This document shows positions 1-11,225 of a stretch of 64,000 nt of DNA, piece after piece. The position numbers were made by a program, and so were the translations under genes. This DNA comes from Anodontia alba. Its lineage: Eukaryota; Mollusca; Bivalvia; Lucinida; Lucinidae. The DNA is taken from the NCBI GenBank assembly GCA_964016985.1, contig OZ024833.1, positions 63,319,463 to 63,383,462 of the forward strand. The letters run 5' to 3'. The notes beneath the pieces are model-generated. The model made no database searches. It saw nothing but the letters and a program-made list of their open reading frames with translations, and was not told where the DNA came from. Every line of letters starts with the position of its first letter. Position 1 is the first letter of the stretch.

Positions 1-223
1 TAAATGTAGCTCTACCAGGTGGTAATCCAGTAGAGCTATTCCTCTGAGAGGGGTACCAGAACCTGGCTTCAACCTGTGCATAAACATTTTGTTCAATATT
101 AGATCTCCTCTGACACCACCGGGGCATTTTCTTGAAACTTACCAGACATGCTTCCTCAGAGTCTAGTTGTGTCTAAACCAAAATGAGAAAACTTGCATAC
201 AATGTAAGTCCTACACTGGTCAA

Positions 224-330
224 ACAGTTTCTGGTGGAAGAATGTGCACAAGTTCTGGTTTACCACTTAAAGGACTAAGCTTGCGCAGGTAAAGTGTGGT
301 TAGGTAAACTGATCAGCTCGACATGACCTT
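224..330 (+). mobile_element. SINE1 fragment (3' part)
   Basis: CAGTTTCTGGTGGAAGAATG, then CACTTAAAGGACTAAGC and GGTTAGGTAAACTGATCAGC match the body of the tRNA-derived SINE seen complete at 35675-35984. The 5' end is not recognised and the tail is lost. The rest of 1-600 holds no feature I can support. Confidence 0.7.
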
Positions 331-607
331 AACAGTGTTTTTGTTAGAACTTTTGCCAAATTGAAGAAGTTTTTGCATGATGTGCATCATACAGCGATCA
401 GGCAGATTTCTTGTATACTGGTACTGATGTTTGAAAGCACACCTAAGACATTGAATTCAAGCCCGCAGAACAGCAGAAGGGCACTGAACCTGCTGTTCTG
501 CTGGGTTCAGGGATTGGGTCACTATGTCTCCCATAACAAATACTTCTGTTCAGATTAGAAGTAAGAAAACATTGGCATTTTGAGTCCAGTCCAGCATATT
601 TATAATA

Positions 608-1034
608 TTAACCCTGGTCTGCTGAATCCGGATATGCCCTGCATTTGCAAACTGTAGATCCAGATCTGAAGAAGCCAACTGATCTGAATCTGCACTGTTT
701 ACCATTAAGTGTGTGAATATGTACATCATGTATCTGTAACCTGGATCAAATAATCTGATTGGCTGAAAATTTGAAGTAAGTGTGGCATCTTAATGCTTGT
801 CATGCTGAATAAATTAGGATGCCATGCCCATTTCTAATTGTCAGCCAGTCAGATTCCTTGATCCAGATTGTTGATACATGTATATAACATAGTAAATGGC
901 AAAACTGTGCAGATTCAGATCAGTTGGCGTCTTCAGAAGCCAACTGATCTGGCTCTACACTGTTTGCGTAGGCAGGTTATATCTGGGTTCAGCGAGACAA
1001 GAATTTTAATTTATTTAGCATGACAAGGGTTAAT
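608..1034. mobile_element. M1 MITE containing a second, nested M1
   Basis: The outer element runs from TTAACCCTGGTCTGCTGAAT at 608 to AGCATGACAAGGGTTAA at 1034. The inner one (about 789-1008) begins TGCTTGTCATGCTGAATAAA and ends GTTCAGCGAGACAAGAATTTTAA, inserted at the outer element's GGCATCTTAATTTAT. Each has a paired CAGTTGG centre. Confidence 0.8.
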
Positions 1035-1081
1035 TCCAGTCATTGTTGTCAGTTGAAGAAGTATGAGTCTGTTCGTGTTTA

Positions 1082-1298
1082 TACACCACAACCTCTTTAT
1101 AACACTACACATAGCACAAACCATGTTAGTTAAACAACCATGTTATATCCAAACAAAAATGTATAGATTATATTGAAAAAATGACCATTTATGGTCATTT
1201 TTTCAATATAATCTATACATTTTGGGATCCATCTTTGAACCGTGTTATATCCAAAACCATGTTATAATGAACCATGTTATACAGAGGCTGAAGTGTAT
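1082..1298. mobile_element. M4 MITE (TA-flanked)
   Basis: TACACCACAACCTCTTTATA and TATACAGAGGCTGAAGTGTA ends; centre GATTATATTGAAAAAATGACC/GGTCATTTTTTCAATATAATC. A Tc1/mariner-like origin is suggested by TA. Confidence 0.8.
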
Positions 1299-1514
1299 TT
1301 ACAAAAGTAGCAGACTATTTAGGAGATTTGCTTTTGTGGTTTTATGTCAGTAATTTACTTTTGTGGTTTTATGTTGTCTGACATAGCTGTAAATACATGA
1401 GATGGCTAAGCTTCAGATAAGGTGTTGTATATCTTGCGTCACCGGATAATCCAACTGATATTGGCTTGCAGTTGGGCAAGGCCTACTATCCTTGTAACAG
1501 GTAAGGGTAGAGGG

Positions 1515-1655
1515 CGAATTTTTTTTATTTCATTCCTGTTCTTCTCTTGCCTGTTCATCTCTTCTACTATCTCGTCTGTCTCTTTTCTCCCTTTTTCTGG
1601 GAGACAATGCAAAATGACCACAAGGGTTGACATGTCGTTAAACCCCAACACAATC
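1515..1655 (+). repeat. Pyrimidine-rich SINE2-type tail
   Basis: TTCTCTTGCCTGTTCATCTC..TTTCTGGGAGACAATGC, then AATGACC and GGTTGACATGTCGTTAAACC. The same layout recurs at 20465-20600 and at the end of the SINE2 near 28060-28178. Confidence 0.5.
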
Positions 1656-1660
1656 AGATA

Positions 1661-2120
1661 GGCCCGAGCAAACAGTGTAGACCCAGATCAGATGCCGCAG
1701 AATGCGGCATCTTATCAGGGTCTACACTGTTTGCCACTCATTTAGCACTATTTTAGGAGATCGATCATGAAATAATTTCTAAGGTCATTCTCGCCCTTCC
1801 ACTGATTCAAGAATTGCAGTTGTCAGTTTCTGGTGAAAAACTGTGCACAATACTGGTTAACCGTTTAGAGAACTAAGCCTGCCCAGTAAACGTATGGCTA
1901 GGTAAACTGACCGCGTTTGACATGGCTCCATTGGGTTGACTGGGCCGTAAAACCTCAACACAAACAAACAAAGCACTATTTTAGATATGTTAGCAGCACA
2001 TGTCCCTATATATATATATAGTTAGCAGATAGTAAAATGGACTTTTTCAAATTTTGGGATAAGTGTGGTAAGGATTGAGTTAAGGTGTCCCAATACTGAG
2101 GGTAAATACGGTAGTATCCA
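1661..2120. mobile_element. M2 hairpin MITE, split by SINE1
   Basis: Starts with GATAGGCCCGAGCAAACAGTG and palindrome GATGCCGCAGAATGCGGCATC. The right part (GTTAAGGTGTCCCAATACTG..GGGTAAATACGGTA) follows the SINE. Confidence 0.72.
1757..1973 (+). mobile_element. SINE1, 5'-truncated, with target-site duplication
   Basis: Starts in the body at GATCGATCATGAAATAATTT and ends CTCAACACAAACAAACAA. AGCACTATTTTAG flanks both sides (1744-1756 and 1974-1986), a 13-bp duplication typical of LINE-mobilised SINEs. It is inserted in an M2 MITE (1661-2120). Confidence 0.85.
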
Positions 2121-2198
2121 CAACATGACTTGTTTTCTTGGAGAATTATGGTCAGGGCAATATTTTATCTGGATACTCCTCTTATCTTGTTCTATACA

Positions 2199-2412
2199 TT
2201 AACCCTTGTCCTGCTGAATAAATTAAGAAGCCATGCCCACTTCTAATTTTCAGCCAATCAGATTGCTTGATCCGGATTGTTGATATAAATTCACATACTT
2301 AATGGCAAACAGTGCAGATTCAGATCAGTTGGCTTCTTCAGAAGCCAACTGATCTGGATCTACACTGTTTGCAAAACAGGGTATATCCAGTTTCAGCAGG
2401 ACAAGGGTTAAA
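2199..2412. mobile_element. M1 MITE, full length
   Basis: TTAACCCTTGTCCTGCTGAA and TTTCAGCAGGACAAGGGTTAA. The central hairpin is CAGATCAGTTGGCTTC/GAAGCCAACTGATCTG. TTAA on both sides suggests a piggyBac or Kolobok-type transposase. Confidence 0.85.
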
Positions 2413-2612
2413 AGCACTTTGATGAGGGGCATCTAATGAGTGTCCACAGTATTTGTTTTCATGGAGAAATAAAACAAAAACATTTACCTGATATTCTCCT
2501 CTTATCTAGAGGTTTGATAATAAAGCCATGAAATTAGTGGTTACTCTCATTGCTATATAATTAGGTCACCTTTTTATCAGAAACCACAAAACACCCTTAA
2601 ATTACTGTTTAG

Positions 2613-2823
2613 TTAAACCTTAAGGTGCTATGGACATTTGCAGCAGAAGGTATTTTAATTTTTTATGTAATTTTCAGAGAAAATAAGGCTTGGCACTTCA
2701 TGTCAGTCGTCCGCTGGGCAGACGATTCACTTAAAATGCCAAATCTTTTTTTTTCTATGAAGAATGGTGAAAAAACTTTAGAATGCCATCTGCTACAATT
2801 TTGTTTCGCGCTTGGAGGGTTAA
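2613..2823. mobile_element. M7 MITE
   Basis: TTAAACCTTAAGGTGCTATGG..CGCTTGGAGGGTTAA, with paired AGAAAATAAGGCTTGGCAC and CAGTCGTCCGCTGGGCAGACGATTC centre. The overlapping ORFs on both strands are artefacts of this repeat. Confidence 0.72.
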
Positions 2824-3097
2824 TGGTACTAAAGTGTTTAATTGTACTAACTGTGAATGCTTTTACTGCAAATGTTTGGGTGACAAGATTTATTTCGACT
2901 TGAAATATGTATGAATTACTACAGCATGATGTTATATATAGGTCAGTTGAAGATATCATTCTTTTCTTTGGCTGTCATATGGACAGTAAGATATGCTGGA
3001 TAAGGTCCTGTGTAATTATAAGCAGTTTATTTGGAATAACATGTAATCTCTCAGACATTACAAAAAGAGGTTATGAGATTGACAAAAGTCTTCTGAA

Positions 3098-3100
<3 letters not shown>

Positions 3101-3129
<29 letters not shown>
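3101..3129 (+). repeat. (GA)n microsatellite
   Basis: About 14 GA units followed by an A-run. The short ORF reading through it is not supported. Confidence 0.95.
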
Positions 3130-3132
<3 letters not shown>

Positions 3133-3362
3133 AAAATGCTTAAAAATGCCAGAAAATTGTGAATGGTATGTACCTGTGGCAGCCAGAGATAATGTTGCAA
3201 TGACTGCTTAAATAAATAGAAAACTCCTGTTATACCTCTTAAAATGCCAGTTACACATGTACAACAATGGCAGACAACATTCTAGACTGTTTTTATTATC
3301 ATTTTTTTTTTTTTCAAAGAAAATAAGGTTGGCCTTTATGCGAATTGTCTGCTCAGCAAAAA

Positions 3363-3798
3363 TACCATATTCAACCTAATTCCCGCACATACCCCTATAA
3401 GCGCACAGTCGAGCAATTTTGTAATCTTCATGTTACAGCCCATGTTTTTGTATGTACTTCTTTATAAAAGCATATGTTGTTGGTACTCATTTGAATTGCC
3501 TCAACAAGAGGCAATTCAAATGAGTACCCACATCATATGCTTTTATAAAGACATGTTGATACTCATTTGAATTGCCTCAACAAGTCGAGGCAATTAAAAT
3601 GAGTACCCACATCATATGCTTTTATAAAGACAGTCAGGAACAAATATCGCATAAGCATTATTAATAATCCTCTCACAACGTCCTCTATTAATCGTTATCT
3701 TAAGTGTGCCCTTATTAGGTACACATTTTACTTAAAGGTTTTCCCAGTAATTTTGAAAAACCTAAGCGCACTATGCGGTAATTAGATCGAATATGGTA
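3363..3798. mobile_element. M5 MITE with duplicated inner palindrome
   Basis: TACCATATTCAACCTAATTCC and GGTAATTAGATCGAATATGGTA ends. GGTACTCATTTGAATTGCCTC and its inverse occur twice in tandem around 3482-3630. Confidence 0.78.
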
Positions 3799-3904
3799 TG
3801 ATACAAATCCGAACAACAGGTATCAAATGATTTGAAATTGATCACTCAATTAAAACATAAGAAGTGTCTTAAAAAAGGGCAGTTGCTGATAGTACCGGAC
3901 CCCA

Positions 3905-4092
3905 TAGCTCTTGATAAGGCACTTTTTTCATCCAAAAAGTATCAATATTTTTCTTATTCCTCAACGAAAACATATGTTGTGGGAACTGATTAGAAGCGCC
4001 TCGGTGAGGCGCTTCTAATGAGTACCCACAACATATGTTTTCATATAGAAATAAGAAAACTATTCGCCTGATACCCACTCTTGTCTAGATAT
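3905..4092. mobile_element. M3 MITE
   Basis: AGCTCTTGATAAGGCACTTTT..CTTGTCTAGATATGG; near-perfect centre GATTAGAAGCGCCTC/GAGGCGCTTCTAATG with ACATATGTTGTGGG arms. Confidence 0.8.
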
Positions 4093-4105
4093 GGACCCTG
4101 TTTTT

Positions 4106-4258
4106 TTTATGCCTCCACCATTCATAGAATGGTGAAAAGGGCATATAGTGTTACTCCTGTCCGTCTCTCTGTCCGTCTCTGTCTGTGTTCGGCATTAGCA
4201 ATTTGCATTTAAGTTTTTCAGGTGGGGGCATCCATTCCCTTTGGGCACATTTTTCTTG
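4106..4258 (+). mobile_element. H-D element, copy 1
   Basis: ATGCCTCCACCATTCATAGA..ATGGTGAAAAGGGCATATAG at the left, GGTGGGGGCATCCATTCCCT..GGGCACATTTTTCTTGT at the right. Same hairpin-TIR layout as 25327-25555, with a shorter interior containing TCTCTGTCCGTCTCTGTC. Confidence 0.58.
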
Positions 4259-4726
4259 TCTGGATGAGATCTGATTTTTTTTTTTTTTTTTTTTCTACAT
4301 AAGCAGGTGGTAGGCCATGATTCGGTCCAGATTATAGCTCAAACGTTGGAATGGAATAAAATATCAACTATATGATGTCTTGTATGGTTATAAATCATAA
4401 GCTCAAAAAAAAAATAAAATAGAAGCAAGAAAAAAGAAGTTTGAGAAAAATGTATGTCTGCAAAGGGGATATAGCCTATGACCTTCTACTCACAAAGTGG
4501 CCATGCTAAGGTGCGAACCATTATGCTACAGATGATGTTAGTTTCATTAATCAATATTTGCTGGAGTGCAACTTTTTAATCTCCCTTGCTATTTAGGGAT
4601 CTTCAGCTAGAGATCAATAAACTACCTATATGGAAATCTTATCTTATGCATGCCTTCTGCTTCTTATTTCTTTACCAATTTTGATAAAATTTGTGCCAAA
4701 ATGTTTGTTTTCTAAAGTTGTGTATT

Positions 4727-4891
4727 TAACCTTCTGCCCTTTTTGAGTAAATTAAGATGCAATACCTACTTCTAATTTTCAGCCAGTCAAATTATTTGAT
4801 CCAGATTGTTGATACAAATTCACATACTGAATGACAAACAATACAGAAGCCACCTGATCTGGATCTACACTGTTCAGCAGGACAAGGGTTA
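4727..4891. mobile_element. M1 MITE, degraded
   Basis: TTAACCTTCTGCCCTTTTTG..TCAGCAGGACAAGGGTTA. One arm of the central hairpin is deleted. Confidence 0.65.
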
Positions 4892-5036
4892 CACCATATA
4901 TTGTATTTAGTGGGTCTTTCCCTTTAAACAAGAACTGGAACAAACAACACATATCAGTGGCAGGCTATGAGGGCTTTGGTTTCTCCTGCTGTGGTGAAAT
5001 AGTGATAAAAAATTCAACTGCATAGATTTTGGTGAA

Positions 5037-5080
<44 letters not shown>
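5037..5080 (+). repeat. (CA)n microsatellite
   Basis: About 22 uninterrupted AC units. Confidence 0.95.
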
Positions 5081-5081
<1 letters not shown>

Positions 5082-5189
5082 GAAAAATATGTTATTTGTA
5101 TCATGGTAAACATGCTCCCCTATTGACCATCCTAAGATACATTTTTTGCTCTTAAAGTAGGATGTGTATATATACAAAAATAAATATTT

Positions 5190-5770
5190 AGCTCCAGATG
5201 AGGCATTAATTTCCATCAGAATATGCTGATAGTTTCTTATTTTTCCATGAAAACATATGTTGTGGGCTCTTATATTAGAAGCTCCTGTGTGAGTCCCTTC
5301 TGATGAATACCCACAACATATGTTTTCATGGAGAAATAAGAAAAATATTTATGTGATATCCCTTCTTATCTGGAGCTGTGGTTGACAGCCCACAAAATTA
5401 CCATTTCAAGCATGAACTATTAAAAATCATCTCCACATAACAGGGGGTATCAGGTAAATATATTTTTTTTATTTCTCCTCAAAAACATATATTGTGGGTA
5501 CTCATTAGAAGCGCCTTTCCAAGGTGCTTCTAATGAGTACCCACAACATATGTTTTCATGAAGAAATACGAAAAATATGAATACATTTTGGTTGAAAAAG
5601 TGCCTTATCTGGAGTTATGATAAATGTTGTATGCATAGGTCCAGGTAGGAGGAGTAATCAGATAAATATTTTTCTTATTTCTCCACAAAAACATATCTTA
5701 TGAGTTTTCATTGAGGTGTATCTAATTCTCTCAGCATGATTTGTGGAGAAATAAGAAAAAAAATCTCAAA
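5190..5770. mobile_element. Three consecutive M3 MITEs
   Basis: 5190-5386 (AGCTCCAGATGAGGCATTA..CTTATCTGGAGCT), 5428-5618 (centre ATTAGAAGCGCCTTTCCAAGGTGCTTCTAAT) and 5638-5770 (degraded). All share TTTCTTATTTCTCC and its inverse GGAGAAATAAGAAA. Confidence 0.75.
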
Positions 5771-5829
5771 TATGTTTGAGAGTTTGTATTATTGAATATG
5801 TACCATTGTAACAAAAAGTATTGGAGCAG

Positions 5830-6140
5830 GCAGACTGATCTGCATGGCTCAGCTGGATGCACATTGGACTGGTGATCAGGAGGTTGCAGGTTCAACCCCA
5901 GCGAGATCGGCAAAATTCTTTTATGGCGATTGATCATGAAATATTTTCTACAGTCATTCTTTCCCTTCCATTGATTCAAAAAGGGCAGTTGTCAGTTTCT
6001 TTTGATAGAATGTGCACAATACTTGGTAACCGCTTAAAGGACTATGCCTGCCCAGTAAAACTAAAAGTGTGGTAAGGTAAACTGACCATGCTCGACATGA
6101 CCCCATTTGGTTGACGGGAGTAAAACCTCAACACAAACAA
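5830..6140 (+). mobile_element. SINE1, near full length
   Basis: The tRNA-like head has box A TGGCTCAGCTGGATGC and box B GGTTGCAGGTTCAACCCC; the body and the CTCAACACAAACAAAC tail follow. It is joined directly to the right half of an M2 hairpin MITE (6143-6265). Confidence 0.83.
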
Positions 6141-6730
6141 ACTGATCAGGGTCTGAACTGTTTGCCACTCACCCAGCAGACACAATAAAGGTGGTAAACT
6201 GGACTTATTCAAATTCTGAGACAGGTATTGTCAGGAGTTATGGTGTTCAATATTTAGGGTAAGACATTATGTCTGCGAGTTTTGTATTATTTGAAGTAGT
6301 ATACTAGTGTAAGGCAGACAGCAGACCATAATATTTGCTGTGCAAATACACCACATTCCATATAGCATTTATGTATCTAATTGGAAGTTGGAAAAATCAA
6401 TTGAAGACAGAAAATCCCATATTTATCATGTTTATTTATGTAATATGGTATTTATTCCACATAATAGGTCTGATAACACTTTGCTTTACCTTGATATTGC
6501 TGAAGCCCAATTTTAGCAGACGACAAATCAGGGATAATTTTTTCAGTTATGTTTCATAAAAATAGAGCATTTTGACATTGTCTCTATCAATTCTTGTGAT
6601 TATTTGAGTAAGAGTCCATGCCCTGATTGTAGGAAAAATTTATAAAAATGTTTTTGAAAATATTTTAAGTTGTGTTCTGCAGCGAGCTGAAGTAATGTGA
6701 GGATAATGAGGATTCAGAATAGCCCGGCAC

Positions 6731-6880
6731 AGCTCAAGATAAGAGCGGTATCTATCCAGATATATATTTTCCTTATTTCTCCTTGAAAACATCTCACTTA
6801 GATGCTTCTAATGAGTACCCACAATATATTTTTTCATGAAGAAATAAGAAAATATCAACATTATTTGGTTGAAAAAAAAA
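6731..6880. mobile_element. M3 MITE, degraded
   Basis: AGCTCAAGATAAGAGCGGTAT, TTTCTCCTTGAAAACATC, ATGAAGAAATAAGAAAATATC; the left arm is shortened. Confidence 0.6.
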
Positions 6881-6917
6881 CAACAACAAAAAAATATGGG
6901 CCTGTACAGCACTTTAA

Positions 6918-7135
6918 CTCTTTGCATGCTCGGTAATTTTGCATGCTTTTTTGTCGTCTGTAGATTTTTTTTAAACTAATTTTTTCAAAAAAAAATCTTT
7001 CAGGAATACTATCAGAGTGTCAAACAGTTTGGATCCAGATCAGGCCCGACGTTTTGTCGGGCCTGATCTGGGTCCAAACTGTTTGCAGAGGTTATCAACA
7101 GACGACAAAAGCTGCCACTAGCAGGTAAAGAGTTA
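6918..7135. mobile_element. TTAA MITE with a 66-bp perfect hairpin
   Basis: TTAACTCTTTGCATGCTCGG and CTAGCAGGTAAAGAGTTAA ends. The hairpin CAAACAGTTTGGATCCAGAT..GGTCCAAACTGTTTG with centre GGCCCGACGTTTTGTCGGGCC lies at 7021-7085. A related, half-lost copy is at 45268-45458. Confidence 0.75.
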
Positions 7136-7194
7136 AATAAATGGGACAGTGGATTACTAACCTTTAATATACTGTTTGCTTATGTTATACCATT

Positions 7195-7620
7195 GTTAAC
7201 CCTAAAAGTGCTAATCACAACTGCAGCAGATGACGTTTTTGTTTTGTTTTTCTTAATTTTTCAGAGAAAATAAGGCCTAGCATTAAATGTAAATCATCTG
7301 CATAGCAGACGATTCACATGACATGCCAAGTCTATATATTCTCAGAAAAAAATAGCAGTAATATAAAAAAAAGTATTTGAATGTGGTTTGCTTCAACTTA
7401 GTTTGGCAATTTAAGGGTTAACCTTTGTCACTCTCTGGGCAAGTTCAGCAGATAACAAACAAATGTTTTTCATTTTTATGCAGAAAACTGGATTTGACAT
7501 TTTGTTAATGAGACAATTTGCTTGAAATAATGTCAAAACCTGTTTTCTCGGAAAAATAAAAAAAAATATTTCAGTATGTCATCTACTGAAATTTTTCCCA
7601 GCATGCTAAGTGCATAGTTC
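7195..7620. mobile_element. Two adjacent M7 MITEs
   Basis: 7195-7425: TTAACCCTAAAAGTGCTAATC..GGCAATTTAAGGGTTAA with AATCATCTGCATAGCAGACGATT. 7420-7620: AACCTTTGTCACTCTCTGGG..CCCAGCATGCTAAGTGC with ACAATTTGCTTG and GACATT arms. Confidence 0.68.
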
Positions 7621-7688
7621 AAGTGTTTTGAGTTGGTTCTTGTTATGTTAGATTGTTGACCTAAAGATACACAAGAGATTCTCCCTAT

Positions 7689-7716
7689 GTTTTTTTTTTT
7701 TTTTTTTTTTTTTTTT
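7689..7716 (+). repeat. Poly(T) tract
   Basis: About 28 T. Similar runs occur at 4273-4294, 19838-19864, 22088-22105 and 49669-49684; 54549-54575 is the A equivalent. Confidence 0.9.
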
Positions 7717-7884
7717 CATATCTGATTGTGATAAAGTCAACAATATTAATGTAAAATATGTCATTTATAACTTGATGTAAATTTTTACCAATTTTGATGT
7801 TTACATGGGTCAGTGATAGCTCTAGGACAAGCCCAGAGTCCAGGGCCCAGAAGTTATTAAACTTTTTTCATGCTTAACTCAGCT

Positions 7885-7992
7885 GAGCATCATAGCACTA
7901 GTTGAGGCACTTTTTTCGATCCAAAAGTATTAATATTTTTCTTATTTCTCCAGGAAAACATATGTTGTGGGTACTCATTAGAAGCGCCTCGG
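7885..7992. mobile_element. M3 MITE, left half
   Basis: GAGGCACTTTTTTCGATCCA..AACATATGTTGTGGGTACTC, ATTAGAAGCGCCTCGG, then unrelated sequence. Confidence 0.6.
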
Positions 7993-8404
7993 ACCCTGCT
8001 CCCCTAGGCCTACCTGCATGTGTCTTGTCTGGTCATTTACATGTACATGACAATATGAGGCTGTAAACTTAAATTGTCAGTGTGAGGGCTAGCTTGACTT
8101 TATTTGTTCTGTAGTGATTCTGTTATGAAAAGGTCATGTTTCTTATACTTGGCTTTGATTATTGCAGGGTCTTACAATGGGAAAAGAGTATTAAAAACAT
8201 GTAAAGTGTTTAATTGCTTGATCGTAAAAATCTGAATACATCAATTAAATATGACCTTAGATATACATGTATGACCTTAGATACATTGAAATGTTACTAA
8301 TACATTGAAACCAAGTGGCATATAAGAATGCTTCACTTCTTATATGCCAATTGATTGAAACCCCTTTGCAAGATGGTTTCAGATATAAGACAATTTAAAG
8401 GCGG

Positions 8405-8545
8405 ATCCCATTTTGAAAGTATTGTATCCCCCAAAAAATGTGTAGATTATATAGAAAAATGACCATTTCTGGTCATTTTTCTATATAATCTATACATTTG
8501 TTGTTTCGATATACAACACAGTTATTTAGTTAACACATGCATTTT
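8405..8545. mobile_element. M4 MITE, one end lost next to H-B copy 1
   Basis: GGATCCCATTTTGAAAGTAT, palindrome GATTATATAGAAAAATGACC/GGTCATTTTTCTATATAATC, then ACACAGTTATTTAGTTAACAC; terminal CCTCTTTATAAC ends are missing. Confidence 0.65.
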
Positions 8546-8547
8546 TT

Positions 8548-9716
8548 AGCTCGCCTGTACGAAGTACAAGGAGAGCTATTGTAGTCACCCCGGTCGTCCG
8601 CGTTTGCGTTTTCGTTTGCGTTTGCGTTCTCGTTCCCGTCACACTGTGTTAAAGTTTTTCAAATGCTTATATCTCAACAGTCACTCCTCACAGAGGCATC
8701 AAATTTGGAACTTAGGTACCTTGGAGGGTCTTCTGAGATTCCAAGAGAATAAACCCCTGGGTTCATGCCCCTGGGTGGGGCTAGGGGTCAGAATCTAGGA
8801 CACGTTTGTAATACTGTGTTAAAGTTTTTCAAATTCTTATATCTTGACTTTCACTCCTCATAGAGCATTCATATTTAGAATTTGGGTACCTGGAGGAGTC
8901 TTCTGAGATTCCAAAAGAACATACCCCTGGGTTCATACCTCAGGGTGGGCCTTGGAGTGGGGCTAGGGGTCAAAATCTAGGTCACATTTGTAAAATCTTA
9001 TATGCCTACAGGTTATAGACACAACTGGTTATACATCAGCTAACTATGTGACATCGGTTTAAGTATAAGAGAGTGAAAGTCATGGTGACCTACATTTTAC
9101 GGTCCAGGTCACCTAGATTTCACGGTCCAGTGATTTTGCCTTATATCTTGAATACTATTTGTTGGATAAATGTCACACCTGGGATATTACTTCCATGTGA
9201 CCCAATGAATGACCACTTACTATATCTAGGTCATTGTGACCTATATTTCATGGTTCAGTGATTTTGCCTTATACATGTATCTTGAATACTATTTGTTGGA
9301 TAAATGTCACACCTGGGATATTAGTTCCTTGTGACCCAATTATTGACGTCAAAATATATCTCTGTTGGTGTGACCTATATTTCATGGTTCAGTGATTTTG
9401 CCTTATATCTTAAATACTATTTGTTGGATAAATGTCACACCTGGGATATTAGTTCCATGTGACCCAATGAATGACCACTTACTATATCTAGGTCATTGTG
9501 ACCTATATTTCATGCTTCAGTGATTTTGCCTTTTCTTTTTATTACTATTTCATGGAGAATTGTCATACCTGGATTATTATATCTATGTGACAAAATGATT
9601 TACATACAAATACATCTAGGTCAGTGTGACCTATATTATATGGCTTAATGATAAAAATGTTACAATATAAAATGTACCCAGCAGGCGAGCTATGCTGTCC
9701 TACAACAGCTCTTGTT
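8548..9716 (+). mobile_element. H-B element copy 1: Helentron/HINE-like with ~130-bp internal repeats
   Basis: Starts AGCTCGCCTGTACGAAGTAC with a subterminal hairpin (TCGCCTGTAC..GTACAAGGAGAGCT) and ends GCAGGCGAGCTATGCTGTCC..AACAGCTCTTGTT. The GCTCGCCTG end is matched inverted by CAGGCGAGC, followed by a GCTGT/ACAGC hairpin. The centre has about four units of ~130 bp (CAGTGATTTTGCCTTATATC, TGGATAAATGTCACACCTGG). Asymmetric inverted ends, a 3' hairpin and central tandem repeats match the Helentron-associated architecture known in bivalves; no transposase is present. It is about 95% identical by eye to 51072-52380. Confidence 0.75.
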
Positions 9717-9954
9717 GCTTGATGGATCCTTGCAACAGTGTTGCGTGGACTGCAGATAAGAGCTGCTGTCCTTCAAGACATGTTTCTGATATACATGTAA
9801 ATAAAAAAAGTAACACTCTAGTGTCATCATCTCATATTGCATAGAGAAAATGAAAGGTTGAATCAACCAGAACATGATTTACACCTGTGCTGTTACCTTG
9901 CAGCATATCATATATAAGGTTATTGTTGTTTATATTTTATTACATGTACATACT

Positions 9955-10150
9955 GAATAGCAGTCTGGGTAGAACTTTCAGCAGACGACATGTTGAAATA
10001 TTTTTTCTTATTTTTCCCAGACAACAGATTTTGACATATCATGCAAAATTGTCTCCAATGGAGACATTCTGCATGAAATGTCAGAAACTGTTTTCTGGGA
10101 AAAATAAGATAATTTAATATCATCAACTTGTCGTCTGAGTTTGTCCAGAG
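9955..10150. mobile_element. M7-type palindromic MITE
   Basis: GCAGACGACATGTTGAAATAT..CAACTTGTCGTCTGAG ends with central TTGTCTCCAATGGAGACATTCTGCATG. Confidence 0.65.
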
Positions 10151-10214
10151 AATGGTAAATATTAAAATATAAGTAGTGTGGTTCCAGAGGCGCTTCTAAT
10201 AAGTACCTACATGT

Positions 10215-10488
10215 ATTGTTTGTGGAGGTTATACGGCCCAGTCAACCCAATGGGGTCATGTCGAGTGCGGTCAGTTTACCTAACCACACGTTTACTGGGT
10301 AGGCTTAGTCCTCTAAGCGGTTAATCAATATTGTGCACATTCTTTCGCCAGAAACTGACAACTGCCCTTCTTGTATCAGCGGAAGGGAGAGAATGACCGT
10401 AGAAAATATTTCATGATCAATCTCCACAAGTGAATGTTGCCAACCTCGGCGGGGGTTGAACCCACGACCTCCAGATCTCCAGTCGGAA
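10215..10488 (-). mobile_element. SINE1 (minus strand) inserted in an M3 MITE
   Basis: Read on the minus strand it has head box B GGTTCAACCCCCGCC, the body, and tail CCTCCACAAACAA. The flanks AAGTACCTACATGTA are identical on both sides (about 10193-10207 and 10489-10503). The interrupted M3 palindrome spans about 10160-10575. Confidence 0.85.
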
Positions 10489-10811
10489 GTACCTACATGT
10501 ACAATATATGTTTTCATGTAGAAAACTACTTACCCAGTACCCCATCTTATCTGGAGCACCCCATCTTATCTGGAGCAATGAGTAAAATAAAAAAAAAAAT
10601 ATAGTATTTTCCTTAGAAAAAATAGGGCTTGATATTATATGTGAATCCTCTTCTAAGCAGATGATTCACATGACTTGTTAAGCATATTTTTTTTTGAGAA
10701 ATAAAAAAAAAGAATATTACTTGTTTTTTTCTCTGCAAACTTCACCTTTAGCATGCAAAGAGTTGAAGTATGTTGTTCAGTACACCTGCAAATGCATGCC
10801 ATATTTTATTT

Positions 10812-11030
10812 AATGCTTAGCACTCTGAGTAAAAATTTCAGCAGTCTTAAACTATTGAAATATTTCTTATTTTTCCTAGAAACAGGATTTGACATTTTAT
10901 GCAAATTTTCTCTGATGGAGACAAATTGTATGAAATATCAAATCCTGTTTTCTGGAAAAAACAAGAAAAAATATCATCAATTTATGTCTGATGAAATTGC
11001 CCAGAGAGTGGTGAAGGTTGTAGATTACAT
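10812..11030. mobile_element. M7-type palindromic MITE
   Basis: CTTAGCACTCTGAGTAAAAAT..GCCCAGAGAGTGGTGAAGG; arms CAGGATTTGACATTTTATGC and ATGAAATATCAAATCCTG. Confidence 0.65.
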
Positions 11031-11225
11031 AGACCTTGATAAAGTTTTTTTTTTTTTTTTGAATAAAAAAAACAGTGGCATTTTCTTTACATAGCTCCAG
11101 ATAAGGTGTGTTTTTTTTAACCAAAACATATTTCTATTTTACTCTTATTTTTGCACAAAAATAAATTTGTGGGTACTGATATCAGCTCGCTGAGGCACAT
11201 CTAATGAGTACCTACAACATACATA

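Noticed and set aside
2625..3143. Adjacent 92-, 98- and 78-aa ORFs
   Set aside because: They overlap an M7 MITE and a GA microsatellite; no conserved family or splice signals.
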